Of a stretch of 64,000 nt of DNA, positions 51,853 to 61,162 are shown in pieces; the first letter of the stretch is position 1; every line of letters starts with the position of its first letter. The stretch is from Capillimicrobium sp035565675 (GTDB taxonomy: Bacteria; Actinomycetota; Thermoleophilia; Solirubrobacterales; Solirubrobacteraceae), in the NCBI GenBank assembly GCA_035565675.1, contig DATMSA010000036.1:27283-91282 (forward strand), written 5' to 3'. Below the pieces are notes generated by a model that worked only from the letters and a program-made list of their open reading frames with translations, ran no database searches and was not told where the DNA came from. Position numbers and translations under genes: made by a program.

Positions 51853-54039
51853 ATGGCTTCCCTCCTCTCCCATCTCGGCCGCGCCGCCTTCCGGCGGCGA
51901 CGGCTCGTCCTCGGCCTCTGGCTCGCCGTGCTCGTGGCGAGCGTGCTCGGCGCCGCGGCGCTGAGCGGTCCCACCACCGGGACCTTCTCCATCCCCGGCA
52001 CCGAGTCGCAGCAGGCGATCGACCTCCTCGAGGAGCGCCTGCCCGAGGCCGGGGGCGCATCGGGGCGCGTCGTGTTCGCCGCGCCCGACGGCGAGGCGCT
52101 GACCGGCGAGCGGCGCGCGGCGGTGCAGGACGCCGTCGCGGACGTCGCCGCCGTCCCCGGCGTCGAGTCGGCGAGCGATCCGTTCGACGACGGGCTCGTG
52201 TCCGACGACGGGCGCATCGCGCTCGCGCAGGTGAGCTTCCACGGTGCCTCCGACCAGGTCGAGGACGCCACCCGCGAGGCGGTGCAGGACGCCGCCGAGC
52301 GCAACGGCGCCGACGCGGGCGTGCAGGTCGAGTTCGGCGGCGACGCCGTCGTCGAGCAGGAGGAGTCCGGCCTGGCCGAGGTGATCGGTCTGCCGGTCGC
52401 CGCGCTCGTGCTGGCGATCACGTTCGGCGCGTTCGTCGCCGCCGGCCTGCCGCTCCTCACCGCCGCCTTCGGCGTGGCGATCGGCCTGGCCGGGATCACG
52501 GCGGCGACCGGGTTCGTCGACATGGACGACAGCGCGCCGACGATCGCGCTGATGCTCGGGCTCGCCGTGGGGATCGACTACGCCGTGTTCATCGTCTCCC
52601 GCCACCGCACGCAGCTCCTGCGGGGCATGGATCCGGAGGACTCGGCGGCGCGCGCGGTCGGCACCGCCGGCAGCGCGGTCGTGTTCGCGGGCGCGACCGT
52701 GATCGTGGCGCTCGCCGCGCTGAGCGTCGTCGGCATCCCGTTCATCACGACGATGGGGCTGGCCGCCGCGGCGACCGTGGCCGTCGCCGTGCTCGTGGCG
52801 ATCACGCTGGTGCCGGCGCTCCTGGGCTTCGGCGGCATGCGGCTCGCGAAGGGCCGCAACTTCGAGACCGGCCGGCGTGCGGCGAAGCCGACGCTGGGCA
52901 CGCGCTGGGCGGGGGTCGTGACGCGTCATCGCGTCGTCGCGCTGGTGGTGACCGTGGTGGCGCTCGGGGCGTCCGCGGTCCCCGTCCTCGACATGCGCCT
53001 GGGCATGTCCGACGACTCGACGGCCCCGCCGGACGCCACCAACCGCGTCGCCTACGACCTGCTGCGCGAGGGGTTCGGCCCCGGGTTCAGCGGACCGCTG
53101 ACGATCGTCGTCGACGGCGGCGAGGGCGCGGACCGCGCTCAGGTCCGCGCGTCGGCGGACGCCGTGGCCGGCGCGCTGGCCGGGCAGGACGGCGTCGCCG
53201 CGGTCGAGGAGCCCGTGCTGAACACGGCGGGCGACACGGCCGTGCTGACGCTGATGCCGTCCAGCGGCCCGTCGTCCCAGCAGACGAAGGACCTCGTGAC
53301 CGACATCCGCGATCTCGCCCCGAGCCTGGAGCGCCAGACCGGCGCCGACGTGCTCGTCACCGGGCAGACGGCGCTCAACATCGACGTCTCCGACCGGCTC
53401 GCCGACGCGCTGCTGCCGTTCCTGGCGGTGATCGTCGGGCTGGCGTTCCTGCTGCTGATGGTGGCGTTCCGCTCGATCCTCGTGCCGCTGACGGCGATCG
53501 GCGGCTTCCTGCTGACGATCGGCGCGACGTTCGGCGCGCTCGTGGCCGTGTTCCAGAAGGGGTTCGCGGCCGACCTGATCGGCGTGTCCCAGGCGGCGCC
53601 GGTCCAGTCGATCCTGCCGATCATCATCATCGGCATCCTGTTCGGCCTCGCGATGGACTACCAGGTGTTCCTGGTGTCCCGGATGCGCGAGGAGCACGTC
53701 CACGGCGCCGGCCCGACCGAGTCGGTGATCGGCGGCTTCCGCCACGGCGCCCGCGTCGTGACGGCCGCCGCGCTGATCATGGGCGCCGTGTTCTCCGGGT
53801 TCGTGCTGGAGAACGGCGAGATCATCAAGTCGGTCGGCTTCGCGCTGGCCTTCGGGATCCTCGTCGACGCGTTCGTCGTCCGGATGACCCTGATCCCCGC
53901 GGTGATGGCCCTGCTGGGCGAGCGCGCCTGGTGGTTCCCCCGGTGGCTGGACCGGATCGTGCCGCGCGTGGACATCGAGGGCGCCGCCCTCGAGCGGGCC
54001 GAGGAGCCCGAGCCCGCGCCCGCTCCGGCACTGGCGTGA
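51853..54039 (+). CDS. MMPL-family membrane exporter
   Basis: The product has 728 residues from ATG 51853; an in-frame GTG at 51778 would add 25 unlikely residues. There are twelve predicted helices in two halves, each with a large extracytoplasmic loop. MMPL motifs include GLAVGIDYAVFIVSRHRTQL in the first half and ILFGLAMDYQVFLVSRMREE in the second, where the Asp-Tyr pairs serve proton coupling. MMPL proteins export lipids, siderophores or drugs with the proton gradient. It is divergent from the NarL-type two-component system 132 bases away. Confidence 0.92.
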   Translation: MASLLSHLGRAAFRRRRLVLGLWLAVLVASVLGAAALSGPTTGTFSIPGTESQQAIDLLEERLPEAGGASGRVVFAAPDGEALTGERRAAVQDAVADVAAVPGVESASDPFDDGLVSDDGRIALAQVSFHGASDQVEDATREAVQDAAERNGADAGVQVEFGGDAVVEQEESGLAEVIGLPVAALVLAITFGAFVAAGLPLLTAAFGVAIGLAGITAATGFVDMDDSAPTIALMLGLAVGIDYAVFIVSRHRTQLLRGMDPEDSAARAVGTAGSAVVFAGATVIVALAALSVVGIPFITTMGLAAAATVAVAVLVAITLVPALLGFGGMRLAKGRNFETGRRAAKPTLGTRWAGVVTRHRVVALVVTVVALGASAVPVLDMRLGMSDDSTAPPDATNRVAYDLLREGFGPGFSGPLTIVVDGGEGADRAQVRASADAVAGALAGQDGVAAVEEPVLNTAGDTAVLTLMPSSGPSSQQTKDLVTDIRDLAPSLERQTGADVLVTGQTALNIDVSDRLADALLPFLAVIVGLAFLLLMVAFRSILVPLTAIGGFLLTIGATFGALVAVFQKGFAADLIGVSQAAPVQSILPIIIIGILFGLAMDYQVFLVSRMREEHVHGAGPTESVIGGFRHGARVVTAAALIMGAVFSGFVLENGEIIKSVGFALAFGILVDAFVVRMTLIPAVMALLGERAWWFPRWLDRIVPRVDIEGAALERAEEPEPAPAPALA

Positions 54040-54056
54040 CTCTGGATTAGGAGTCG

Positions 54057-54065
54057 TATTTATTC
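54057..54065. promoter_or_regulatory. Weak copy of the TATTNAATA palindrome in an AT-rich promoter
   Basis: TATTTATTC matches TATTNAATA at 7 of 9 positions. A GTGACT at 54036-54041 stands 15 bases upstream as a possible -35 box, overlapping the exporter stop. Only 7-8 bases separate the motif from the downstream ATG, so the transcript is probably leaderless or nearly so. It resembles the promoters flanking tetR. Confidence 0.4.
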
Positions 54066-54072
54066 TGGTGGG

Positions 54073-55377
54073 ATGACGATTCCCGTGGTGCTGCTCACCC
54101 TCGCGGCCGCCGGCTGCCCGATGTCGCACTGCGATCCCGCCATGTCCGACCAGGCGCGCGTGCCGCCGCCCCGCGCGGCGGCCGCGCACTGGCTCGACGC
54201 CGGCGCCGCGAGCGGATCGCAGGGCCTCGGCTGCAGCGCCGACGGGCGCGTGGCCGCCTGCACGTTCGGCGACCGCAGCGGCGACCGCACCCGGCCGTAC
54301 CTGAAGGTCTACGACGCCGGCGGCCGGGTGCGCTGGACCGCCGGCGCCGAGCTGAACGCCTGGGCGTGGACGTCGGTCCCGCTCATCGCGCGCAACGGCG
54401 ACGTGATCGCCGCCGACGACGAGCGGCTCGTGCGCTTCAGCTCCGCCGGGCGCGTCCGCTGGCGCGCCGCCACCCCGGGCGGCGCGCCGATCAGCCCCAC
54501 GCGCACCGCCGACGGCACGATCGTCCTCGCCACCGCCGGCGGGCCCGTGTCGGCCTACGCGCCCGACACCGGCCGGCGCCTGGCGACGCTCGACCTGCGC
54601 GCCACCCTCGACGGGCTCAGCGGCCGCTTCGACACCACCAACACCCCGGGCGTCCGCGGCAACCGGCTCTATGTCTCCACGCAGCTCACGCTCGACGACG
54701 GCCGCCTCGATCCCAACCACCACGCGCGGCTGTACGCGATCGACGTCGATCCCGGCGCCCGGCCGGCCCGCCGGCTGCGCGTCGCCTGGCACTTCGACTT
54801 CGGGGCGCGCAGCGGCGCCAGCCCGCTCGTCGTCGGGGACCTGATCGTCTTCGACGGCGACCGCGCCGCGCCCGACGGCCCGCTCGCGCCGCGGTTCTTC
54901 GCGCTGCGCGACCGCGGCGACCGTCCGCAGCTCGTGTGGGAGCACGAGCTCGGCGGCCCCGGCGTCGCCTCCGCCGCGCTCGACCCGCGCGGCGGGGCGT
55001 GGGTCTTCTCGTTCGGCGGCCCCACCGTGCGGCGGCTGTCGCTGCGCGACGGCCGGGTCGTGCAGACGGTCGACCTGGACGCGCTCGTGGGCGCCGAGGG
55101 CGAGCAGCACAACCCGTTCAGCGCGATGACGATCGCCGGCGGGCCCGGCGAGCCGCCGACGATGCTGGTGTCCGCCCGCTCGAACGCCTCCGCGTACCTG
55201 CTGGCGGTCGACCTCGCCGCTAACACGCTGCGCTGGCGCCACCGGCTGGCCGGTCCCGTGTTCCAGGACACGCCGATGGGTCAGTTCCCGGTCGTCGAGG
55301 GCACGGACGGCCGCCGGGCGGTGGTGTTCACCACGCGGCGCGGCGTGCAGGCGGTGGTCGGCCCGGGCCGTCGCTGA
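54073..55377 (+). CDS. PQQ-like beta-propeller lipoprotein
   Basis: The product has 434 residues with a short signal (MTIPVVLLTLAAAGC, lipid Cys15). Repeated blades of PQQ/WD40-like type follow: LKVYDAGGRVRWTAGAEL, LVRFSSAGRVRWRAATPG, VSAYAPDTGRRLATLDL, AVDLAANTLRWRHRLAG. The pattern of x-D-x-x-(G)-x-x-x-W is that of extracytoplasmic propellers used as binding scaffolds or dehydrogenases. No catalytic residues are obvious. It lies on the same strand as the exporter but has its own AT-rich promoter like those around tetR. Confidence 0.8.
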   Translation: MTIPVVLLTLAAAGCPMSHCDPAMSDQARVPPPRAAAAHWLDAGAASGSQGLGCSADGRVAACTFGDRSGDRTRPYLKVYDAGGRVRWTAGAELNAWAWTSVPLIARNGDVIAADDERLVRFSSAGRVRWRAATPGGAPISPTRTADGTIVLATAGGPVSAYAPDTGRRLATLDLRATLDGLSGRFDTTNTPGVRGNRLYVSTQLTLDDGRLDPNHHARLYAIDVDPGARPARRLRVAWHFDFGARSGASPLVVGDLIVFDGDRAAPDGPLAPRFFALRDRGDRPQLVWEHELGGPGVASAALDPRGGAWVFSFGGPTVRRLSLRDGRVVQTVDLDALVGAEGEQHNPFSAMTIAGGPGEPPTMLVSARSNASAYLLAVDLAANTLRWRHRLAGPVFQDTPMGQFPVVEGTDGRRAVVFTTRRGVQAVVGPGRR

Positions 55378-55381
55378 GCGG

Positions 55382-58300
55382 TCAGGGGCGGCAGCCGCGC
55401 ACGCGACCGTCGCGCACGTCGAGGACGAGCGCGCGGTCGACGCACGGCAGCGTGCGGCGCAGCGTCCGCCCGCCGGGCAGCCGCACCTCCACCCGGGCGC
55501 GGCGCTGGGCGCCCAGGCCCCAGTGCACGCGCGGCCAGCGGCCCGACTTGTAGGCGTCCGACGTGACGTAGTCGCGGCGGCCCAAAAACCGGGTGGCCCC
55601 GGGGCCGAGCGCCGTCAGCGTGAGCTGGGCGCCCAGCAGCCGCCGCTGCGGCACGCCCTCGAGGTCCAGCTCGACCCAGTGGTTGCGCCGCGCGCCGCCG
55701 GCCCCGGTGTTGAGGAACACCTTGTCGAGGTAGCGGTCGTCGGGCAGCGCCGGCTCCTTCAGCGGATAGCTGTTCGTCGGCTGCGCGCCTGCGACGAGGT
55801 CGAGGAGGCCGTCGCCGTCGAGGTCGGCGATCTCCAGCGAGATCGAGTTCGTCGACAGCCCGCTGACCTGCGTCGTGGTCGGCGCGAACGTGCCGTCGCA
55901 GCGGTTGCGGTACAGCGTGTTGCGCAGGAGGTCGAGCTGGCCGGGGTCCTCGCGCCGCTCGGCGAGCACGAAGTCCAGGCAGCCGTCGTTGTCGACGTCG
56001 CCCCACGCCACCGACGACGGGTAGGCCTGGTGCTCGCCGAGGCTCAGCCGACTGCAGGTCGGCCGGCGGTTGGACACGCTGCACGCCAGCCGCTGCAGCA
56101 CCGAGTCCTCGGCCAGCGGCGCGCCGTAGTGCTCGGCCCACCGCGTCCCCGGCCAGTTCAGCGACCCCAGTCCGCGGCGGTCGGTCTCGTCGACGAAGCG
56201 CAGCCCGCCGCGGTTGCGGAAGAACGCGCCGGCGACCATGTCGGAGTTGACGTGCCACTCCGGGTCGGTCGGGCCGACGGCGAGCAGGTCCAGGCGGCCG
56301 CTGTTGAACGCGTCGGCCGCGAACACGTACGGCAGCCCCAGCCCGTGGCTGACGACGTCGTAGTCGCCCCGCTCGGGGTTCCAGCGCATCCGGCCGACGC
56401 CGCCCAGCGGGGCGCGGCGGCGCGACACCGGCCGCAGCCGCGGGTCGCCCGGCCGCGACACGTTCTCCCAGGCGAACAGGCCGAAGCGGCGCTCGCCGGT
56501 GACGCACGGGCCGGTCGCCTTCGCCGTGAGCATGTCGTTGTGGTAGCCCTGCACGAGCTCGGGCCGGCGGTCGCCGTCGAGGTCGCGCAGCAGGATCCCC
56601 GGGCTGGCCTTGTCGCGCGCCGGGTCGCACGTGAGCGGGCCGCCGAAGTCCGGCGCCCGGCGCGTCCCGCCGACGTCGACGTAGCGGCGCTCGCCCGGCC
56701 GCCACACGTACAGGCGCTGGATCGGGGCCCCGCCGAACTCGGGCGTCCCGATCTGCTCGCCGCCGACCGCGATGTCGAGCCAGCCGTCGCCGTCGACGTC
56801 GAGGATGGACGAGGCGCGGTTGTAGGCCTCGGCGTTGGCGACGCCCAGGCGCGGCCCGGCCTCGGCGAAGCGGTCGAAGCGCCCCCGGCTGAGCAGCAGC
56901 GTGTTGCCCGCCGACGGCCGCGACCCGAGCTGCGTGATGTTCGAGCCGTCGCGGTTGCGGGTGATGAACGCGTCGAGGAAGCCGTCGCCGTTGAGGTCGG
57001 CCCAGTTGGCGATCCCGGCGCCGCCCGGCAGGTCGTCCGCGGTGTAGGGCGAGTCGACGATCTCGATGCCGTGGCGCTCGAAGCGCAGGCAGCCGCGCCC
57101 GAGGAGCATCGACATCGTCCCGTCGTTGTAGACGGCGAACAGGTCGGCCCGGCGGTCGCCGTCGAAGTCCTGGACCGCGATGCCCGCGGTGTCCTTGCGC
57201 ACGTCCGTGAAGCCGGGCACGGCGACGCGCCGGAACAGCGGCGCGCCCCCGCGGGCGTCCCGCACGCCGTCGGTGTCGAGCTCGGTCGCCGCAGGGGGCG
57301 GCGGGCAGTCCGCGGCCGCACGCGCCATCGGGGCGTCGGTGCGCACGAGCCGGGCGGCGGCGCGCACGACGGTGTCGCCCGCCTCGGCGGCGTTCGTCGC
57401 CCGGATCGAGACCGCGCCTCCGCCGGCGCGCTCGAGCGGGACCGCGACCGTGATCGTCCTGCCCCGGGGCGCCCGGTACCGCGCACGACCCAGCCGCTCG
57501 CCGTCGCGGGCGATCGCGACCACGCCGGCGCAGGCGCGTGGGCCGGCCGGCGGGCAGCGCACCCGCACCCGCGCGCGACCGCTCGCGTCGACCGGGACCC
57601 GGACCGGGTCGACGTGCACGGCCGCGCCCTGGAGCTGCGGCGCCCGCGCGACCCGCGGGCCGCCCGGCGGCAGCGGCGGCGTGCGGCGGGCGGCGGCGAC
57701 GTGCTCGGGCTCGCGCAGGCTGGCCGCCAGCCCGAAGTCCGGGTCGTAGGGCTCGACCGGCCCCTTCGGCTCGTACGGGCCGGCGTCGGGCACCGGCGTG
57801 TCGACCACCGCCCGCATGACCAGCCGCACGAACTCGTGCTGCAGCCCCGCCGTCGAGGCCAGCGCCTGCTCGCCGCGGCCGTTCACCGCGCCGACCTCGG
57901 TCGAGCGCGTGATGACCATGTCGAGGCTCGGGATGACCATGATCGTCTGGTCGCCGCGGCCCAGCGCGGCCACCATGTCCGGCGGCGCGCTCTCCACGAC
58001 GCGGCGCGCGCGCTCGTCGCGGCCGACGATCGTCGGGGCCACGAAGCGCTCGCCCGCGTTGACCCACAGCAGCCAGCCGTAGCCGGGGTTCGCGCGCGAC
58101 GGCGTGGTCGCGGCGCGGAGGTAGGCCTCCGAGAGGAGCCGCCGGCCCCGCCACACGCCGCGGTCCAGCAGGAGCTGCCCGATCCGCGCGTAGTCGGCGG
58201 GCCGGAGCTGCAGCCCCATGTAGCCGAGCGTGTGCCCGTGCCGCTCGCGCAGCCACGACCACCGCTCGCGCGGGATGCCGATCGGCGCGAAGAGCTCGCG

Positions 58301-58915
58301 GTCGACGAAGTCCTGGAAGTCGCGCCGGGCGGCCCGCGCGACGAGCTCGGCCACGAGCGCGACGGTCGTCTGCGAGTACTCGAACCGCGTGCCCGGCGGA
58401 TGGTCGATCGGCAGCGTCAGCGCGTCGTGGACGCGGTTCTCGGTGCGCGTCTGCGTGTAGTCGCGCACGAAGTTCCAGTGCAGCCCCGAGGTCATCTCGA
58501 GGAGCTGGCGGACGGTGATCGCGCCGTGCGCGCGGTCGGCCTCGGGGATCAGCGAGCCGACGCGGTCGTCGGGGCTGAGCAGGCCGAGGGTCATCGCCCG
58601 CCCGGCGGCCAGCGACACGACGGTCTTGGCCGTGCTCCAGCTCTCGTAGGTGCGGTCGCGCGCCTCCGCGCCCGGGTACGTGCCGGCCAGGCAGCCGTGG
58701 CGGTACACGGCGACGGTGCGCACGCCCTCGTCGCCGTAGGCGAGCGCCTCGGCGAGGCGGTCGGGGTCGAGGCCGAGCCGCTCGGGCGCCACCGCCTCCC
58801 ACTCCGCCCCGGCGGCCGGGACCGGGCACGGCGGCTGCGCCGACGCCGGAGCCGCGACCGCCGCCGACGCCAGCACGGCGGCGCCGAGGGCGGCAATACG
58901 ATCCGTGACCCGCAT
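55382..58915 (-). CDS. Secreted beta-lactamase-like/FG-GAP/UnbV fusion protein
   Basis: The gene encodes 1177 residues with a signal peptide ending near PASAQ. Residues about 35-370 form a class C/PBP-like serine hydrolase: Ser94 and Lys97 in ESWSTAKTVV, and Tyr180 in RFEYSQTTV. A linker (about 375-560) is followed by FG-GAP/VCBS repeats bearing calcium-loop motifs (DFDGDRRADLF, DLNGDGFLDAF, DVDGDGWLDIAVG, DLDGDRRPELV, DVDNDGCLDFVLAE, DLDGDGLLDLVAG). The C-terminus matches ASPIC/UnbV (RVEVRLPGGRTLRR). A hydrolase joined to an integrin-like propeller in one secreted chain is unusual. It is divergent from tetR. Confidence 0.86.
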   Translation of the reverse strand: MRVTDRIAALGAAVLASAAVAAPASAQPPCPVPAAGAEWEAVAPERLGLDPDRLAEALAYGDEGVRTVAVYRHGCLAGTYPGAEARDRTYESWSTAKTVVSLAAGRAMTLGLLSPDDRVGSLIPEADRAHGAITVRQLLEMTSGLHWNFVRDYTQTRTENRVHDALTLPIDHPPGTRFEYSQTTVALVAELVARAARRDFQDFVDRELFAPIGIPRERWSWLRERHGHTLGYMGLQLRPADYARIGQLLLDRGVWRGRRLLSEAYLRAATTPSRANPGYGWLLWVNAGERFVAPTIVGRDERARRVVESAPPDMVAALGRGDQTIMVIPSLDMVITRSTEVGAVNGRGEQALASTAGLQHEFVRLVMRAVVDTPVPDAGPYEPKGPVEPYDPDFGLAASLREPEHVAAARRTPPLPPGGPRVARAPQLQGAAVHVDPVRVPVDASGRARVRVRCPPAGPRACAGVVAIARDGERLGRARYRAPRGRTITVAVPLERAGGGAVSIRATNAAEAGDTVVRAAARLVRTDAPMARAAADCPPPPAATELDTDGVRDARGGAPLFRRVAVPGFTDVRKDTAGIAVQDFDGDRRADLFAVYNDGTMSMLLGRGCLRFERHGIEIVDSPYTADDLPGGAGIANWADLNGDGFLDAFITRNRDGSNITQLGSRPSAGNTLLLSRGRFDRFAEAGPRLGVANAEAYNRASSILDVDGDGWLDIAVGGEQIGTPEFGGAPIQRLYVWRPGERRYVDVGGTRRAPDFGGPLTCDPARDKASPGILLRDLDGDRRPELVQGYHNDMLTAKATGPCVTGERRFGLFAWENVSRPGDPRLRPVSRRRAPLGGVGRMRWNPERGDYDVVSHGLGLPYVFAADAFNSGRLDLLAVGPTDPEWHVNSDMVAGAFFRNRGGLRFVDETDRRGLGSLNWPGTRWAEHYGAPLAEDSVLQRLACSVSNRRPTCSRLSLGEHQAYPSSVAWGDVDNDGCLDFVLAERREDPGQLDLLRNTLYRNRCDGTFAPTTTQVSGLSTNSISLEIADLDGDGLLDLVAGAQPTNSYPLKEPALPDDRYLDKVFLNTGAGGARRNHWVELDLEGVPQRRLLGAQLTLTALGPGATRFLGRRDYVTSDAYKSGRWPRVHWGLGAQRRARVEVRLPGGRTLRRTLPCVDRALVLDVRDGRVRGCRP

Positions 58916-58922
58916 CCGGCAC

Positions 58923-58931
58923 TATTAAATA
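58923..58931. promoter_or_regulatory. Palindrome TATTAAATA between divergent tetR and the fusion gene
   Basis: A perfect TATT-N-AATA palindrome (TATTAAATA) lies in the 21 bases separating the two start codons. On the minus strand TTGACT (58953-58948) and TATTTA (58931-58926) form a good promoter, 16 bases apart, for the fusion gene. On the plus strand the same palindrome would be the -10 of a leaderless tetR transcript, with GTG at 58937. A TetR dimer bound here would block both promoters. Confidence 0.55.
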
Positions 58932-58936
58932 AACGC

Positions 58937-59629
58937 GTGAATCCAAAAGTCAAGGACCCGGGCTGGTCGGGCGATCCGCTCCCGCGCGGACGCCACAAGC
59001 TGCCGCGCGAGGCGGTGAAGGCCTCGCAGCGCGAGCGCCTGCTGCGCGCGATGGCCGAGGTGGCGGCCGGGCGCGGGTTCGACGCGACGAGCGTCGCCCA
59101 GGTGGTCGCCGCGGCGCGCGTGTCGACGAACACCTTCTACGGGTTCTTCGCCGACAAGACCGACTGCTTCATCGCGCTGTGCGAGGAGGAGGGCGAGCGG
59201 CTGCTGTCGAGCCTGGAGGCCCAGCGCCGCGACGCCGGCGAGCCGAGCGACGCGCTGGCCGCGCTCGACGACGGCCTGCGCGTCTACCTCGGCTGGTGGG
59301 AGGACCGCCCGGCGCTGGCGCGCGCCTACTTCGTCGAGCTGCCCGCGGCCGGCGCCCGGGCCCTGGCCGAGCGCGACCGCCAGCTCGAGCGCTTCGCCGG
59401 GCTGCTGCGCCAGACCGCCGAGCGTGCCCGCACCCTCCTCCCCGGCCTCCCGCCCGTGCGCGACCTCGACGTGCGCGCGGCCGCCGTGATGGCCAACGAG
59501 CTCGTCGCCGCCCACGTGCGGGCCGGGCGCGCCGAGCACCTCGACGAGCTGCTGCCCGACCTGCGCTACCTGATGCTGCGGCTGCTCGTGAGCGACGAGG
59601 TGGCCAACCGGGTCGCCCCGCCCGCTTGA
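58937..59629 (+). CDS. TetR-family transcriptional regulator
   Basis: The product has 230 residues from the GTG at 58937. An N-terminal extension (NPKVKDPGWSGDPLPRGRHK) precedes the helix-turn-helix (ASQRERLLRAMAEVAAGRGF and VAQVVAAARVSTNTFYGFFA). The ligand domain (residues about 100-225) is helical and hydrophobic. It lies between the divergent fusion gene and the DUF1254-sulfatase genes; TATTNAATA palindromes flank it on both sides. Control of these neighbours by release on binding a small molecule is the expected mode. Confidence 0.92.
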   Translation: MNPKVKDPGWSGDPLPRGRHKLPREAVKASQRERLLRAMAEVAAGRGFDATSVAQVVAAARVSTNTFYGFFADKTDCFIALCEEEGERLLSSLEAQRRDAGEPSDALAALDDGLRVYLGWWEDRPALARAYFVELPAAGARALAERDRQLERFAGLLRQTAERARTLLPGLPPVRDLDVRAAAVMANELVAAHVRAGRAEHLDELLPDLRYLMLRLLVSDEVANRVAPPA

Positions 59630-59656
59630 CATTCAGATACGTCTCCTTATTCAATA
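59626..59656 (+). promoter_or_regulatory. Promoter with TATTCAATA palindrome ahead of the DUF1254 gene
   Basis: TTGACA (59626-59631) overlaps the tetR stop codon. TATTCA (59648-59653) follows at 16 bases, and TATTCAATA (59648-59656) is again a TATT-N-AATA palindrome. This is a near-consensus vegetative promoter in very GC-rich DNA. Unlike its relatives, the downstream gene has a leader with a GGAGGAGAGG ribosome site. Confidence 0.6.
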
Positions 59657-59692
59657 GGCCGCGGTCGCAGGTCTCGTCGCGGAGGAGAGGGG

Positions 59693-61162
59693 ATGACTCG
59701 CCGTGCGGCCGCGGGCGCGCTCCTCGCGCTGGCGGCCCTCCAGCTCACGACGCCCGGTGCGGGCGCCCGCCCGGCCCCCGAGCCGAGCGTGCCCGCCTGC
59801 GCGCTGGGCCGCCTCCCCTCCCACCTCGCGCGGGTCGTGCCTGGCGCGCTGGCCGCCGCCGAGCGCCGCTACGTCTCCCGCCTGCCGGCGGCGACGCGCC
59901 ACCGGGCCGGCGCCGCGTTCTCGACCGCCGCCGCCGCGTACGTGTACGGCATGCCGCGGGTGCTGCTGGCGCTGACGATCGCGCGCTACCCGCGCAACGC
60001 GCTCGTCGGCCGCGGCGTGCTGGCGACCCCGGACCTGCGCACGGTCGTCGCGCCCAACCACGACACGCTCTACTTCGTCAGCCGGCTCGACCTGCGCGAC
60101 GGGCCGGTCGTGCTCGACGCGCCGGGCACCGGCGGCCGCTACTCGGTGGTGCAGCTCCTCGACGTCGACACGAACGCGTTCGCGTACGTCGGCAGCGGGG
60201 CCGACCGCGACCGCGCCGAGACCGTGGTGATCGCGCCGCCGGGCTGGACGGGCGGCGCGCCGGACGGCGCGCGGGTGGTCCGCAGCCCGAGCACGCTCGT
60301 GTGGCTGCTGGGCCGCACGCTCGTCGACGGCGAGGCCGACGTCGACGCGGCGGCCGGCGTCATGCGCGGGTACGCGCTCACGCCGCTGGACGCGTGGGCC
60401 ACCGGGGCGCGGACGGCGCTGCAGGTCGTCCGCGGCACCCCGGACGGGCCGCCGGAGCTGCCGACCGGGCGCGCGTTCGTCGAGGCGCTGTCGCAGCTTC
60501 TGGAGCAGAGCCCGCCGCCGGCCCACGACGCCTGCGCCGTGCGTGCCTTCGCGGCGATCGGCGTCGGCGCCGAGGCGCCGCCGGCCGACCTGGGTCCCGC
60601 GATCGACGCCGGCCTGCGGGCGGGCGACCGGCTGGTCGACCGCATCGTCGCCGTCGAGGGCGAGCACGTCGGCGCGCGCAGCAACGGCTGGTGGCTGACC
60701 ACCGGCGACACCGCCGCGTTCGGGCGCGACTACGCGCGCCGCGCGCTGGTCGCGCGGATCGGGCTGGGGGCCAACCTGCCCGCCGAGGCGCTGTACCCGG
60801 TCGCCGACCGCGACGCGCGCGGGCGCGAGCTCGACGGGCGCCACCGCTACGAGTTGCGCTTCGCGCCCGGCGAGCTGCCGCCGGTGCGGTCGTTCTGGTC
60901 GCTGACCGCCTACGACGAGGACCTCGCGCTCGCCGCCAACCCGCTGGGCCGCTACGCGCTGGGCGACCGCACGCCGGGCCTGCGGCCGGCCCCGGACGGG
61001 TCGCTGACGATCCGGATCTCCCACGCCCCGCCGGCCGGCGGCGACGCGAACTGGCTGCCCGCGCCCGCCGGCCCGTTCCGGCTGTACCTGCGCCTGTACG
61101 AGCCGCTGGCGCCCGCGCTCGACGGCCGCTGGCGTCCGCCCCCGATCCGGCGCGTGCGATGA
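59693..61162 (+). CDS. Secreted DUF1254/DUF1214 protein
   Basis: The product has 489 residues with an export signal (MTRRAAAGALLALAALQL..., cleavage near GARPA). A DUF1254 domain (AAAAYVYGMPRVLLALTIAR, VVAPNHDTLYFVSRLDL, RYSVVQLLDVDTNAFAYVG) is followed by DUF1214 (RHRYELRFAPGELPPVRSFW, SLTAYDEDLALAANPLGRY, SLTIRISHAPPAGGDANWLP). The biochemical role of this pair of domains is not established, though they are widespread in secreted proteins. It shares 4 bases with the sulfatase gene that follows (ATGA). Confidence 0.88.
   Translation: MTRRAAAGALLALAALQLTTPGAGARPAPEPSVPACALGRLPSHLARVVPGALAAAERRYVSRLPAATRHRAGAAFSTAAAAYVYGMPRVLLALTIARYPRNALVGRGVLATPDLRTVVAPNHDTLYFVSRLDLRDGPVVLDAPGTGGRYSVVQLLDVDTNAFAYVGSGADRDRAETVVIAPPGWTGGAPDGARVVRSPSTLVWLLGRTLVDGEADVDAAAGVMRGYALTPLDAWATGARTALQVVRGTPDGPPELPTGRAFVEALSQLLEQSPPPAHDACAVRAFAAIGVGAEAPPADLGPAIDAGLRAGDRLVDRIVAVEGEHVGARSNGWWLTTGDTAAFGRDYARRALVARIGLGANLPAEALYPVADRDARGRELDGRHRYELRFAPGELPPVRSFWSLTAYDEDLALAANPLGRYALGDRTPGLRPAPDGSLTIRISHAPPAGGDANWLPAPAGPFRLYLRLYEPLAPALDGRWRPPPIRRVR

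Noticed and set aside
55523..59629. Very long open frames on the opposite strand or in other frames (for example plus-strand 55523-58936, and minus-strand frames across 39740-43681 and 6191-9694)
   Set aside because: They mirror confidently identified genes, are almost wholly Arg/Ala/Gly/Pro/Asp, and carry no domain. High G+C makes stops rare in shadow frames. Only the ends holding real motifs were used.
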